The position numbers were made by a program, and so were the translations under genes. A stretch of 64,000 bases of DNA. Source: Sipunculus nudus (Eukaryota; Annelida; Sipuncula; Golfingiida; Sipunculidae). Where the stretch lies: positions 9,401,676 to 9,465,675 of the forward strand of contig CM049311.1 of NCBI GenBank assembly GCA_026874595.1. Reading direction: 5' to 3'. Of this stretch, positions 1 to 14,000 are shown piece by piece; within the stretch, counting starts at the first letter, position 1, and each line of letters opens with the position of its first letter. The notes beneath the pieces are model-generated. The model had not been told where the DNA came from and made no database searches. It was given only the letters and a program-made list of their open reading frames with translations.

Positions 1-181
1 CGTTATACAATGGCCATTTCATATCTGGTTTATCCAATTAATTCTACATCATTGGTAGAGCAAGCTGCTGTGAGATATGGAATACATGGATAGATGAAAC
101 AATCAGTTATACTCTGGAGATTTGCAGGTGTATGTTACACAGCATCTGAGTGATATATGTTCCCAGGTAAAGTTGAATTAC
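1..181. other. Intron sequence, no feature seen
   Basis: Lies 3' of the last exon in this window on the minus strand. The next otoferlin exon is not visible in it. Confidence 0.6.
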
Positions 182-356
182 CTTCATATGTAATCACAGG
201 TGGTGGTGTTTCTTTGAATTTCTTGTACCCTGCAGGCAGATTCCTGACATATTCCTTGGTCCTGACATTCATGTTGTGTAAGCCAAACCACATGTATATC
301 TGAAGTTTGGCCTGGATGTCCCAGCTGGCCTTTCCATCGTTCTCTACACCTGGAAG
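182..356 (-). CDS. OTOF: OTOF-like exon: FerB end (last exon in window)
   Basis: 175 nt, acceptor CTCGGCAG, donor GAAG|GTAATT. It reads LPGVENDGKASWDIQAKLQI, YMWFGLHNMNVRTKEYVRNL, then PAGYKKFKETPPPVITYE plus one base. It matches [41 protein letters not shown]. The next exon lies beyond position 1; bases 1-181 are intron. Confidence 0.96.
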
Positions 357-3300
357 CTGCCGAGTAAATGTGCAAATATGATGACATCATCAATCAGAGC
401 ATACTGTTGTAAAATGAAAATTCCCCTCAAAAGTCCACGTCTAATAAGACTACCCTTGAGAGAACAAAAAACATTCACACTTGTTATAACTGACCTGTCT
501 AATAAGACCACCTGTAAATTAAAACCACTTTTGGCCAGTTCCCAGAGTGGTCTTTTAACACAGGTTTCACTGAACTGTCATGTATTTAGGGCTCAACATT
601 AACTTTTCAAAGTACTTACCCTTTTTGAATGGGAAAAATGTATTTTTTGGCATTAAATTACAATATACAGTGATTTATTTTACGTTGAATCCAACAGCAA
701 CTTGGCAAGTTGAGAGATAACAAATATTTTCCCTACACCATTTTTTTTTAATATTACTTGCCCTAGGAAAATCATTAACTATATATATATATAACTCTGG
801 TATTTATATTAATCTGTAATGGGGTACCCACTTGGAGGAAGATATCATGCAGCTTCCCACAGTGCTTTCCTTCCATTTCTGGTTCTGTGGAGCTGAGGAT
901 ATCTTTGGCAGGGAGGCGGTAGTAGGCCACTCTCTTCTTGTTACATATCATCCAGATGAAGATATCAGGGAAAGAAGGCTGGGGCTGGAATAGAGATTTA
1001 GAGTGCAAGATATAATCTTAATCAGCCACTCAATATATGTAAATCAGAAAACAACACAGACCTGCCCCCCTGTTAGTACTTATACTAGCATTTACAACTA
1101 AAATAAAGCTAACACCATGTATTTTCCAGGGTAAAAAACTAAAATGATATTGGTAAATGTGACAGTTGATCTAGATCTTTGAAGCTGGTAACTCTCCTTA
1201 AACAACTGTGACAAAAAAGAGAAGAATATTCCACAATACTTAAACAAAAACAATAAAATTCAAAAAAAAAGTTTAAAAGCCTGTTTATGAATATGCATGA
1301 ACAAGAAATTGGAGGCATGACAATTATTTACACACCAATTGGTAGATCCATTCAAAAACATACAAACATCTGAAGTATGATTTACAATAACAAAGGAGAG
1401 AGGTAACAGGAAGTAAAATGTAGGAGTTTTCAAGTTTCCCTACCTCCTTTAGTAGATGTCTCAGTCTACGCAAAAATTCTCTGGATTCCTTCCACCTCTC
1501 CTTAATGTTGTTCTTACTGATCCTTTTACGGATTTCAAGAGACCGGCACAAGATCCTATCCTTGAAGTTAGAAAAATATTGCATGAAACAAACATCTCAA
1601 TAACAGCTACCACCACATATTCTTTACAAATAAATTATAGTTGGGAGATATCTACACACTGTGATACGTACACATCAAATATCTAAGGAATCCATTGATA
1701 AATCACGAAAGATATTATGTCACACTGCCCAGTGTAGTATTGTGCTGTGTAAATTTTAATTTTGTATGACTAACATTGACCGTGAAACCACACTAAAAAA
1801 GTATCTGTGGCTACATGTAAAAATATTACTAGTATTACAATTTTAAATTTTAACTTATAATGGAAATCCCATTACACATCATTGAAGTCATACATACATC
1901 AGCAAAGGTGACATTAATTTGACAAGTTGTTACATCTTGTCTGATAAATACCAATATATTTTATTTATAATCATATGCTGAACCTCATGTTTGATTATCA
2001 AAATGAACATTCCTCTCAATAGGCAGCCCTGTCTACTCACCACATGGTATTTACACAGTCTGTTCCTGCCCTTGTCCAGCTTAGTTTTACCTGCTCCAGC
2101 ACCAATGATCAGACTGTCTCCTTTGGCCAGGTAATCTTTACAGTTCTGGATCAGGTCATCCAGTACACCTCTCAAACGACGGTCTGGATAATCTTGATCC
2201 AGACGGATCATTTCCTTCACTTCATCTATGCCTAAGCTCTAAGAAACAACAAAAATAAGCTTGAAATGATCAGGATGAAAAATTCATTAAGTATATTAAT
2301 CCTGAACTTAAAATATTTCTCCTTTAAATGGGATATGACAAAATTTTTGCCCTTCTGTGTGAGGCTTAACCTTTATATACATTTTCAAATTACTATTTAT
2401 AACAGCCAGTAATGCCAGCTAGGTGTACCTCTGTACAACTTTTAGAGTTTCTGCACAAACAATATTACCGACTACCAAGTGCCAACATCTGAACCTTAGA
2501 GAGTGCCTCATATTAGTTATTATAACTCGTTGTAAAATCAATGTAATATAAATAAGGTTTAAAGTTTAAGGACAGCAGAACCAAATTTAAATACCCCAAA
2601 AAATGACAAATATTTTATATTATGGATGAATATAGACTTTGTTGAATTATTATAATTTAAGATGTTAGATTGAGAAAAAAAGAGGACATATGTATAGAAT
2701 TCCTTAAAATCTTAAACACTGATTATTTTATCTGAAGTCTTTAATAGTTGTGTATATATATATATATCTCAATTGAGATCTAATCTAACAAAGCAAGACC
2801 ATACAAATTTGACTCATAAACAAATTGATGTGACAAATATAAAATAGGGAACACTAGGTTCAACAGCACAGATGCAACCAACCATGATAAGTTACATGGG
2901 TTTTCCCAATTTGTCAGCACTGCTGTGTTAACTGATTAATTAAACAGCTTGTAGTTTAACAAGCTGATACATCCATTACAGAAATGTCTTAAAAATTGTT
3001 CTTAATTGGAAGTACGTAGAGTTCTTTTACATGTAAGCAGGGTAAGCCAGAAATCCCAAAACCTCTTTAGAAAAGATATGTAAATAGGTGGCTTTTAGTA
3101 TTAATATTAAAGGATATACACTGAATGTATAATCATACCAGAGAGTCAACAATTCTTTGAAGTAGGTTGGTGTGGTACTCTCTCTTCCTCAGGTCCTCAA
3201 AGCGTGATCTTATGTAAACACAGGGCTTATCTTTCTGGTAGTCCATGTAATAATAGTCATCTCCTCCCACTAAGGGGCGTGCCACGTCGGTGGTGCTCTT

Positions 3301-6300
3301 CATTGGCAAGTCAACCTAAATATTACAAAAACATAATGATTTATCTTCATAATTAGCCATGCAGGTCTGCCTGTAAGTTAAGTGCCCGAAACAGCAAAGT
3401 ACTGCAAGTAATTTAGCTAATTACTGGAAATTAAAAAAGGCTATAGTACCAAGTGCTTTGTCTCCTTTAGGTGGTATGTTTAATATAAACTGCACCATAC
3501 TTATTTGTCCTTCATAAGTGTGACATATATAAATCTATGGGCATTTTACATATAGAAATCTAACCAATGTTGTAGGTTACAAATTTGTGATGATCGACAT
3601 TCATCTTTGAAGCAAATACGTCATTACCTTCTCATGTTGGCTTGATTAAATCAAGCAATTATCTTCATCATTCATATTTAAATATCACTGATAAAAATGG
3701 TATCAATATCCTTTGCTCTTTGAATGCAAGATCATATTTAATTTTTCAGCATCAATACTACAAATAATTTAAATTTCAGAGCCTTAAGCATAGACAAATG
3801 CAACACAAAATATAATAGAAGTCAATACCACCAAAATAGTGTTTTAGTGAGGTTCTGGAAAAGTATGTACATATATTTATATATTGTGTACAAGTTGATG
3901 ATTTTCCATACAGCGATGGACCCTCCAACAAAGAAAAATACATATTAAGTTTTTGGCAAATGAACGGTAGCTCCAAGCAGATGATACAGAATTGTTAGTT
4001 TGCAGCAAACATAAATGAAAACAAACTTCTGGATGAGAACTCCACAGACAACTGTGCTTTAACACATGCATTCAGGTAAATATAATAATATTCAAGTACA
4101 ATACAACAAAAACTGCTCAATTTTGGTCAGGCAAACTTAAGAATAACAATATGGAAATCTGAAAATTTACCTGAGATCAATTACATTTTTTGCATTATTT
4201 TTGTATATCTAGAAAAAAAAAAACATAGAATCGAACTCTGACTTTGGCAGTCATTGGTTTCTTGTACGTGACTTTGAGGCTTTATAGATACTAGCAACTG
4301 TGGGTTCTTGTTGTATCAAACTGATTTATCAATAACCAATTGCTACATCAAGGAACTGACACATCCAAATATAAAGAAGTTTGTCAATGGAAGGTTTATA
4401 TCATATATAATAAACTGAGTCAATATTTCAATATACCTATGTGCAACAGGTATGTAAAACCTGTATAATGTGATCTTTAGAATGGGCTAAACAAACTTCC
4501 CATACCCACTCTGGTATAATTTTTTTTCAGATAGTCCTGCTGTTTTTTTAAACATATACTCCCTGAACTTGTTTACTCTGAGTTTCGTAATTTTCAGCTA
4601 GGACTTAGAACTGGAGATCAAGATGTACATTTACAGACACTTGTGCTCCTTGGCATGATTGATGCTGACACAACCATAAAACAAATGCTTATTCCTAAAA
4701 ATTCAATTAAATCTGAGATTTTAACATAACCAAAGAGTATTAATTTTTTTATGTGGAGCCAAGGAAACCCTTATGGCAGTTGAATTTTGAAGTAATGGAC
4801 TATGTTCTCAGGAATCTTTACCTGCATAACTGTAGTCTGTTATCAAATCCTTATATCTTTAAAACTGGAGTACATGTGAGAGGAAGAAGGACACAAAAAC
4901 ATACATGCTGCTGGACATTCAATGTTGTGAATGTGAATGCATACAATTCTGTTAAGAAAACATGGAAAGTTAGACATTTAAAATGGTTTTCAGGTACATT
5001 TATTATAAGTGACATGTGTTCAGTTGACAACTGCATGGTCCTGCAGTGACACAGAAACATCATTCAAAAACAGTTACCAAAAATAGTGCTTGGCCATGGA
5101 AATAAACCTTAATATCATACATGTATATATTATTATGATGGGTAAATTTCCTGTGAAATATTAAAGTAATTTTGCAATATCATGGGTTGATGTGGACAAA
5201 TCCAAAGCCCTATTAATAATTGAGCACATCTGAGCATCCAAGATAAATGGAGAAAGTAATGCCAGCTGGATAAAAAATATCTATTAACTGGTTTAAAATG
5301 CAAATAGGTTGCAAGAATCCTGAATCTTTCCATAGAACAGAAATTTATAAAATTATCACCGTCCTTATAGATTGTGCTTGGCATAACATTGTTTCCATCT
5401 GGTTTTGTTTTGAAACTACGGTATTCCTCTTGGACCAGGAACTTTGACATCAGGTCATTCCATATGGTTTACTTCTTCACTTTTTGGGTCAATATTATAG
5501 TAATGCTCATCACTGATTACTGTAATAAAATAACAATTTGATCTTTTCTCCAAAAATATATAGCACAGTTCAAATGTGTATATATAATTATGTGAATGTG
5601 ATCAACTGAGGGGTCAAATATATATAATTTATATCACGTAAAACACTGTTCAAATAGTACAGGTCTATGAAAGGAAAGTAACTGATGAAGAAAAGAAATA
5701 TGCTACACATCATCAAAGATAACTCTCAAGTTGTTCTCAAGGATGTTCTTTAACAAGGAACTTTTCATACTCCTATGAAAAGTAAGTTGATACCGAAGAA
5801 AAAAAAGAAACTTCTTCTACTAAGAAACTGTTCTTACAAAAGGACAAAATAACCTACCAACAATGAAACTTGAACTGTTAGTATTAGGCAATGAAACAAT
5901 AACTGGTGAGTCACTCAAAAGCACTACATGCAGATTAATGTTACCTTCTTTTTGCCTTCTGTTCCTGCACCCTGTGAAGTTTATGATGTGTATGTATAAA
6001 ATTTAATTGTATTTTCATTTCCCTGAGAACAGCTTTGTCCTCATGTTCTAAGTAGTTTAAAACATAAGTTTTTTACACTGAACAAAAATGCAATCTTATG
6101 GTCATGCGCATAATAAAAAAAGTAATTTTGAAAAATTATCATCATTAAAGGTAATTCCTCAAATGCTCATCAACCCCTTCTGGTGTTGAGGACTGGGAGT
6201 CTAATTTCAAATTGTTCTTATTAGCATTAAACTAGAGCTTGGATTATATTTCCTATAAGCAGAGAATATTTTGTTCCACCTACCTTTACAATTCTCTCAC

Positions 6301-7076
6301 CCTTTATTGAGGTACACACATGTATTATAAAGTGTGATTGTCTCCAAGACTAACACCTTGTTTCAGTGAATGCAATATTATTTAAGATAAATGAACCAGT
6401 TATTATAAAGTACCTCTTTATTGATGACACCTGAAAACTTCATCCCCCCCCCCCCAAAAAAAAAAAAGTTTCACACAAGGATGTTCTATCACCAGATTTA
6501 GTTTCTCTGTATCAGAATTTAGTTCCTTGGGAAGAGACCATTTTATGTTCTGCACTGTGACCTTGACATATCAACAGGGCAGTTATTTTAAGGATCCCTG
6601 CTTGGTATTTTAAGGATCCCTGCTTGGTATTTTCTTTATGTCAGAACTCTGTATGTATTTGGCATATCATGACATGCTTCACCATGGCAACAGCATGCTC
6701 ACCATGGCATCCAACTTTTCAGCCATGCATGCCAGTAGACCTCAATCACATCAACTGACTCCTAACATAAGCAATATACAAAGGATTTTCACATGTCATC
6801 AGTGTCATTAAAATAAACTATGAATAAATACCAATACCTATAATTAAAAGGGTATATCTTTGGAGAGATCTGCTTCAATAGAATAGTGGGTCACTGCCCC
6901 TCAAAATTTGTTCCTATCAAACAGTACAGCTCGAATGGTAAGATAACCATAAATAAAGAAAATCGTCTGGTCCAGCTTTTTGACACCCAGATGGGAAGAT
7001 CCATCTCCCTATGAAGTACAACCATTATCCTTTATTTTCCTATCAACAAGAGAAGAAAAATTACTTGGAGTAAACA

Positions 7077-7138
<62 letters not shown>

Positions 7139-10100
7139 ATATGTTCTGAGTAAGTATCACCATAGATGTTGTATTGTGAGATAATATATCTTACATCCCT
7201 GGTGAGTTAAATTATGAATGATTGTTAAAATTGACAGAGAGTAAACTATCTGTCCTGGTTATGCAGGTAACACTTTAATTAAAGAGAATTTACACCAAAA
7301 GTTCACTGAGAGGCTTTCATGCATTAAGAACATGGGTGCGCTATAACTGTATAAACCATGACAAACTGGGTATGAGCTGAACTAATTGTTCAACAACTTT
7401 ACAATATTTCAAATAATAAAATGTTCATTTTAAATAAGAACATACTGTCTTCGAACTTAATTATAACAGCTAAATCCTTGTTCTCATTTAGTGACAGTTT
7501 GCACACTGCTTGGAGTTCCCAATTCATTCAGTTTCAAACATATTTAACTTAAAATGCCAACACCAACCAAGAAACCATCTGGCAAACATTGACGGGAAAA
7601 GATATGCATAAACTCAAGGTAACAAAATGTTCCACACTATTTTATAACAATATCCCCAAGAAAAGATAAATGAATATGATATAAGTAAGAAAAAAGGAAA
7701 TATCACTGCACCATAAATAAAGAAAGAGATTATTAATATTATTCACATTCACAAGGTCTCCTACGAAAGTCCTTTTTTATTGTGAAAAGAGAAAATCAAG
7801 TGAATGCTTTCATAATAATAAATGAAATTATAAAAGTTGAAATAAGTGAAATGCAGTTAAAGCCAGAATGAAGTATATCTGAATAAAACAAAACCATAAT
7901 TCAATATTCCCATACATCCAATATTCCCATTATATCATTTTACAACTTGCCTCATCCTCCATCTGAAGTCAAATGAATAATAAATCAATACAAATGACAA
8001 ATATGGCACTTGTAAACATATATTCTCAGGTGACAATCTATGATTAATGATAATAAACACTAGTAGTATTAATGGATGATGGTAAGAAATTTTATATCCA
8101 CCAGGCAAGGAAGGTGCCAGTTGAATGTAGGAAATTTCTGTCAATCACAGTTATTGTGAAGGTATATAGTAATATCTTTGGAGATATTTCTATAAGTAAA
8201 AGCACCTATGGGGATTTAAGCAAACTATGAGAGTTATTTATAAAGACACCCCCCCCCCCCCCCTTTGAAAACAAAGGAAATTGCTTTAAAGGATATGTCT
8301 ACACGATAAAGTGTTGAAGATGATTATTTGGGAAAAAAACTGTGTTAAACCTTGATTCTATACCAACAGAGACTGTATTGTAGAGCCATTTCATTCATAT
8401 AAAATACCAGCAATGCAATACTCTTGGTAAAATTTAGCCTTGGTCTGTTTTTGATTTTGTAATGAAACTGCAGTGGCAGAACTTTATCAATATTGCTTTA
8501 CCAATATTTAAAATACCAAAAGAGATCAAAAAGTGATCTGGTATATATAGAAGCTGCAAAGAAACAGAGATAAATTCAACTTTTTATTAAGAAAACTAAT
8601 CTCAACAAATTGCTTTAAAGGATATGTCTACATGATAAAGTGTTGAAGATGATTATTTGGGAAAAAAACTGTGTTAAACCTTGATTCTATACCAACAGAG
8701 ACTGTATTGTAGAGCCATTTCATTCATATAAAATACCAGCAATGCAATACTCTTGGTAAAATTTAGCCTTGGTCTGTTTTTGATTTTGTAATGAAACTGC
8801 AGTGGCAGAACTTTATCAATATTGCTATACCAATATTTAAAATACCAAAAGAGATCAAAAAGTGATCTGGTATATATAGAAGCTGCAAAGAAACAGAGAT
8901 AAATTCAACTTTTTATTAAGAAAACTAATCTCAACAAATCTTACATACCACCACACCAAAATATCTGTGTAGAGAACTAGTTTTTTATTGCAAATTAATT
9001 ATAGTGAGGAATTCTATTTACAAAGTCTTGTTCATTAAAAAAAGAGAAACAAAAGCTTGAATTTGTGAGATCAAAACAGGTGGATGCTTGAAAAAATTTA
9101 CAAACAGAATGAAGCTGGTGTTATAATATAATAAACGTAGACAAGTCATATGCTGTTGAAAATAGAAAGAAGTATTTCTTTAGACAATTGAACCATGCAA
9201 GTGTTGTTTTAACTCGAGTTTATTGAAGATTCCCATCACAAAATTTGACAACTTGCCTCGGGATCAATCTGAAGGCAAATGAATTAAAAATTAACAAAAA
9301 TGATATATACAGCATAAATCTGGATTAATCTCTTGAGGCATCCTCTATTTGAGTTATAATAATCACTAATATTAAATGAAGATGGTAAAAATTGTATTTC
9401 ATAAAGTGATCAAGAAAGAAATGAGAGATAAAATAAGTGTCATACATAATTATTGTTAAATTGTTCTTACTTCAGAAGAATGAGAATTACAGTTAAAAGG
9501 CTAACAGCATCTACGGGCCAAGTGAACTGAAAGTATGACAAGATCAGCAATTTCATTTAATTCTCTGAACTTTATTTCATCTTTCCAAAAGTACCACTGT
9601 TTCTATTAAAGAACAATTAGCTGTGACCTGCAAATTAGCAAGCACTAATATATTTGGTAGGTTAAAGATAAATGTATGAAAGTAATCTTGTTAAGTGAAG
9701 TCTTTATATAGACAAATTTAAGTTACTACATCACACTGCCATTCAATTCACAAAGTTAGCAGTACAATTTCCTTACTGATAATGTCTCAATTAGCCTTTG
9801 AACTGAAATATAAACTACAATGAAAGAGTTTTCATAGTGTTATGATACATAGAATATTCAAAGAGATCAAAAAGCTTTTTAGTTAAGGAGTTAGGAAGAT
9901 GTTTAGAATTTCTTTAAGAATTAAAAAAAAAATAACAGGCTCCTGTGGTCCAGGGCACAGGATTCAAAGCAAAGAAATCATGAGTTCAAATCTCAGTTGA
10001 GGAGCAGTGACCCTCACTCAGGACGAGTGCATGTTCTCCTGACTTCATGGGAAGACTGTGCCCCACAGTTACGCTTCCCTCATGAACATGTGGGGCTTTT

Positions 10101-10996
10101 GTGCGTACCTCAGTGGTGCAACCTAGCAAAAAGGGAATGAATATATACCCAGGACCCCCCAGATGTTGCACACCTAGAATGGCTGACCAAAATGGAATTC
10201 TGCAGACTTGATAGTACTTATTTAAGCAAGCATTAAATAAATAGAGGCAGTTTCAGATGTACAAAAAAAAATTTGGAAAGAAAAAAAAAAAAACAAGTCT
10301 GAGACAATACCACTGAATGAGAACTTGCTATCTGATAAGTGCTAGATCTCACAGTAAGATGTTACCAGGTTACCTGATTAATTACTCAATGGTAAATGAG
10401 CTTGTCTTATTATTTTATTTTTATACCCAAAAAAGCATAAAAAGGAGTGTGACAATGGGTTTTTAATGGAAAATTGAGTTTTTTCCTTTATATCTCAAAG
10501 GAAGTCATAGTGACCAATTTTATGGTATGGTAGGAGATTTTTGGGGATATTTAACTGTATACTGAATATCAGATCTGTAGGTTTAATGGTTTCAAAACAT
10601 GCTACTTTAACTGATGGACGGACAGCCGACAGACAAAGGACCATCGCTATAGCTCAGTTGACTCAGTCTGCTGAGCTAAAAACCAATGCACCTTTCTGGG
10701 TTATATTTCTCTGACTTAAAGATTAATATGAAGTACTATGTTTGGGTAAATTGGTACCATTAAATGTGAAATTGTTTAGTGTCCACACCTTATCAGTATC
10801 AGTAGTATAAATATTTGTCACTGTTCACAACTTAAATTGTTTTAAAGATAAGGAAAAACAAAGAAAATTAATGAAATTACCGGTTTCTTTTCCTGAAATA
10901 CAGTACAATTGCTGAGAACTTGCAGAAAACATTCATACTACATACCTCTTTATTATATACGATGAAACCTTGTTGTGTCAAACTCGCTTAAGTCTA

Positions 10997-11035
<39 letters not shown>

Positions 11036-14000
11036 CAGTGAAACCCCGTTTTGTCGAAGCCAAAGGGACTCGAAAGGGAAGTCGAAGGGATCAGAAAACT
11101 TCGACACATCCTAGGTTCGACACAAATGCGTTTTATTTTGAAATAACTTAACAGAGTTGTCCGGAATATCGAGTCTGTAATTTCAATATAAGCGGGGTAT
11201 TTGACTTAAGTGAGTTCGACATAACAAGGTTTCACTGTGTATACAAATATATATATTGAATATAACTTTCTAGCTATCAGAATTCAGATTTTTCCATGGG
11301 TCAGTGGGAAGCCTATGGGGCAAATCCAAATTTATTATACATTTATTAATACATTAAAAGTGATATTCACAAACAAAATTACTGGTTTATGTAGCAGGTT
11401 ATTTATGTATTTTACTTCCTGTTAAATCTGGTACCATTACATCACATAAGCAGTGAAATAGGGGTGTATCAACTTAGCAATAAGCTTCATTTAACTGTTT
11501 AAATGTTAACATAAAAAACAAGGGACCCATAGGTCACGGCGCTCAGCTGTTATATATAATAAAAAATATGATTTGGGAAAGAGGCACATACTTGTTTTGT
11601 GTGGTAATAAATATAAGCTTTATTATGAGTTGTTGGTGTTTAGCTTATGTATGATTTTGATAGTATCTTTGGAGACAGGGAAGAGGATTGATTTCATTTA
11701 TTTTATTAACAAATGGAGTGCTATTGTCACAGAGATTTTGACTTGGCCATATAACTTATAAGCAGCACATATAATAAAAGAGTTTAAACTATTTATTAAA
11801 ATTTAATAACAAATATTGTGCCAATATAATTTTTATTTAAAAAAATAATAAGAAAATCATATGATTTTTAAAAATAAAATATAACTGAAATGATTATTGA
11901 AATAATATTATACAATATATTCATGAATGCATTCATGAATACATTTTGAAAGTATCTGCACTGGTATTCAAATACTCTCATTTTTACCTGAATTCCCATT
12001 CTTATGCAATAAAATTTTTTAATGCAGTACATATTCATATTCGTTTTCAAATACATTTGCAAAGCATTCGCACCATGTCTAGTATTTATTCAGTTTTAGC
12101 CAAACAATGATGTTGAGAATCCAGAATATACAAATTCACAAATTTAAATAATGATCATAAGTACCTGGTTTTATGGCTTTTATTTATATTAAAAAAAATA
12201 AATGTAATATATTCACTTTGGACTACTTTCACATCAATCTACACACTAGACACAGTAGGAATCTAGATTAATATTATCAACTGCATCTTTGTCTATCATT
12301 AATTTCCTTCATATGATCCCTTATGATTAGTAATGAATAATATGATTTATTTTTTTATCATTAAAATTTCACTGAAAAATACCATAGGTGACTGCATGGT
12401 GTTATTTGGAATAACATTGACATTGACATTCTATCCATAAATACAAGATTCTTACATCATCAGTAACTGCAAGTTAATTTTCTGTTACTCATCAACTAAC
12501 AAATTCCTTTTCTATTAATTTTTCTTTAATTTTTTTTATAAAAAAACCAATACAATATTATTAATTTATTGTTTATTGTTATGTTGTTTTTCAAAACAAC
12601 TACTAGATGAGTTGGGTTGGACATCTGGATCAACTGTGGCTGGGCATTAGCTGCCTGGCTGCCCCAGTGTATGCTTTGCTCAAGCATGCATGATCTGATG
12701 AAAGGTCAACAAGGTCAACATACAGGTGACTGAAGAGGGGCTGGATTAAGCCTGGGTCTGACATGGTCTCATAAAAACATCAATAAAAGCTACAATATTT
12801 GGCCAATTTCTTTCAGCTTTCTAAACTACAAAGATGAAATCCTTATGTGTGCATGATATGAAAATTATATCAAAAGTGCTCTCAGGAAACAAACCTGCCA
12901 TGGTCAAAGTTGGGCAAAATTTAAGGAACTAATTTTATATTTATACTAATAACTTATAACATTTGAAAAAGTCAGAACTAATTTTTGGTATTCAATTGAA
13001 TCTTGATTAAATAATGTTACATCCCTGAAAAAAAATCTCTAGCTTCAGCAATCCTCTTGTTAAGGGAATAAATATATTTCTTGATTTTTTGAAAAAGTGC
13101 ATTATGTTTTGGCCCATAACTTAAAACAAATATGCAATACTGACATCATTTCTGGCATGTGCATAGGGAATGTATAGAAAAATATGTATATTATATATGA
13201 TCAAAGTCAGATCAGTGGTTTTGATATTAGGCAGTCTTACAGTGTAACAATGGGTTTTTAATGGAAAAATGAAGTTTTTCAATAATATTTCGAAGGAATT
13301 AAATCCTAGTGATCAAATTCTTGGCATGGTAGGGGATTTTTGAGACATCTAACTGTATGCAAAATTTAAGGAACTTAGAGCTGAAGCTGGGGAGCTGAGC
13401 TCTAGCAAACTGCATTACACTAGCTTGATGTAAACTTAATGTGACATGGTGCTTGAAAACTTGAATAAAATCTACAGTTTTTGATCAACTGGTTTCAAAT
13501 TTTTGGTGTTAACAGACAAAATGCTAACAAAAACATGCTGTGAAAATTAAATCCACAGTACTGACAGGAAAAAAACGTGCTATGGTTAAACTTGGGCAAA
13601 ATTTAAGGTACCAATTTTATATTTTTGCCAATATTTAAAAAAATTTAACAGATTTTGATCTAATTTTTGGTATACAATTAAATTTTGATCAATTAAAGTT
13701 GTATTACTGAAAAAAAGTCCCTCCCTTTAACACTTTTGGTCTTAAGTGACCAAATATCTTTCCTGATTTTTTTACAAAGTCCATTATGTTTGGGCCCATA
13801 ACTTTTTTAATTTAAATAATACTGACTTAATTTCTGGCATGTACATAGGAACTATATAGAGGAATATTTCTGGTAAATATGAAGAAAACCAGATGAGTGG
13901 TTTTGATATTAGGCAGTCCTGAAGTGTGAAAATAGATTTCTAATAAAAAATTGAGGTTTTTCCTTAATATCTCAAAGGTACGAAGTCCTAATGACCCATT

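Noticed and set aside
2041-2238. Possible P-loop (GAGAGKT) in the FerA exon
   Set aside because: The spacing does not fit the full Walker A pattern, and the segment occupies a variable loop of otoferlin; probably coincidence.
5133-5450. 105-codon minus ORF in the intron
   Set aside because: No recognised domain, no splice context, and no neighbouring coding pattern.
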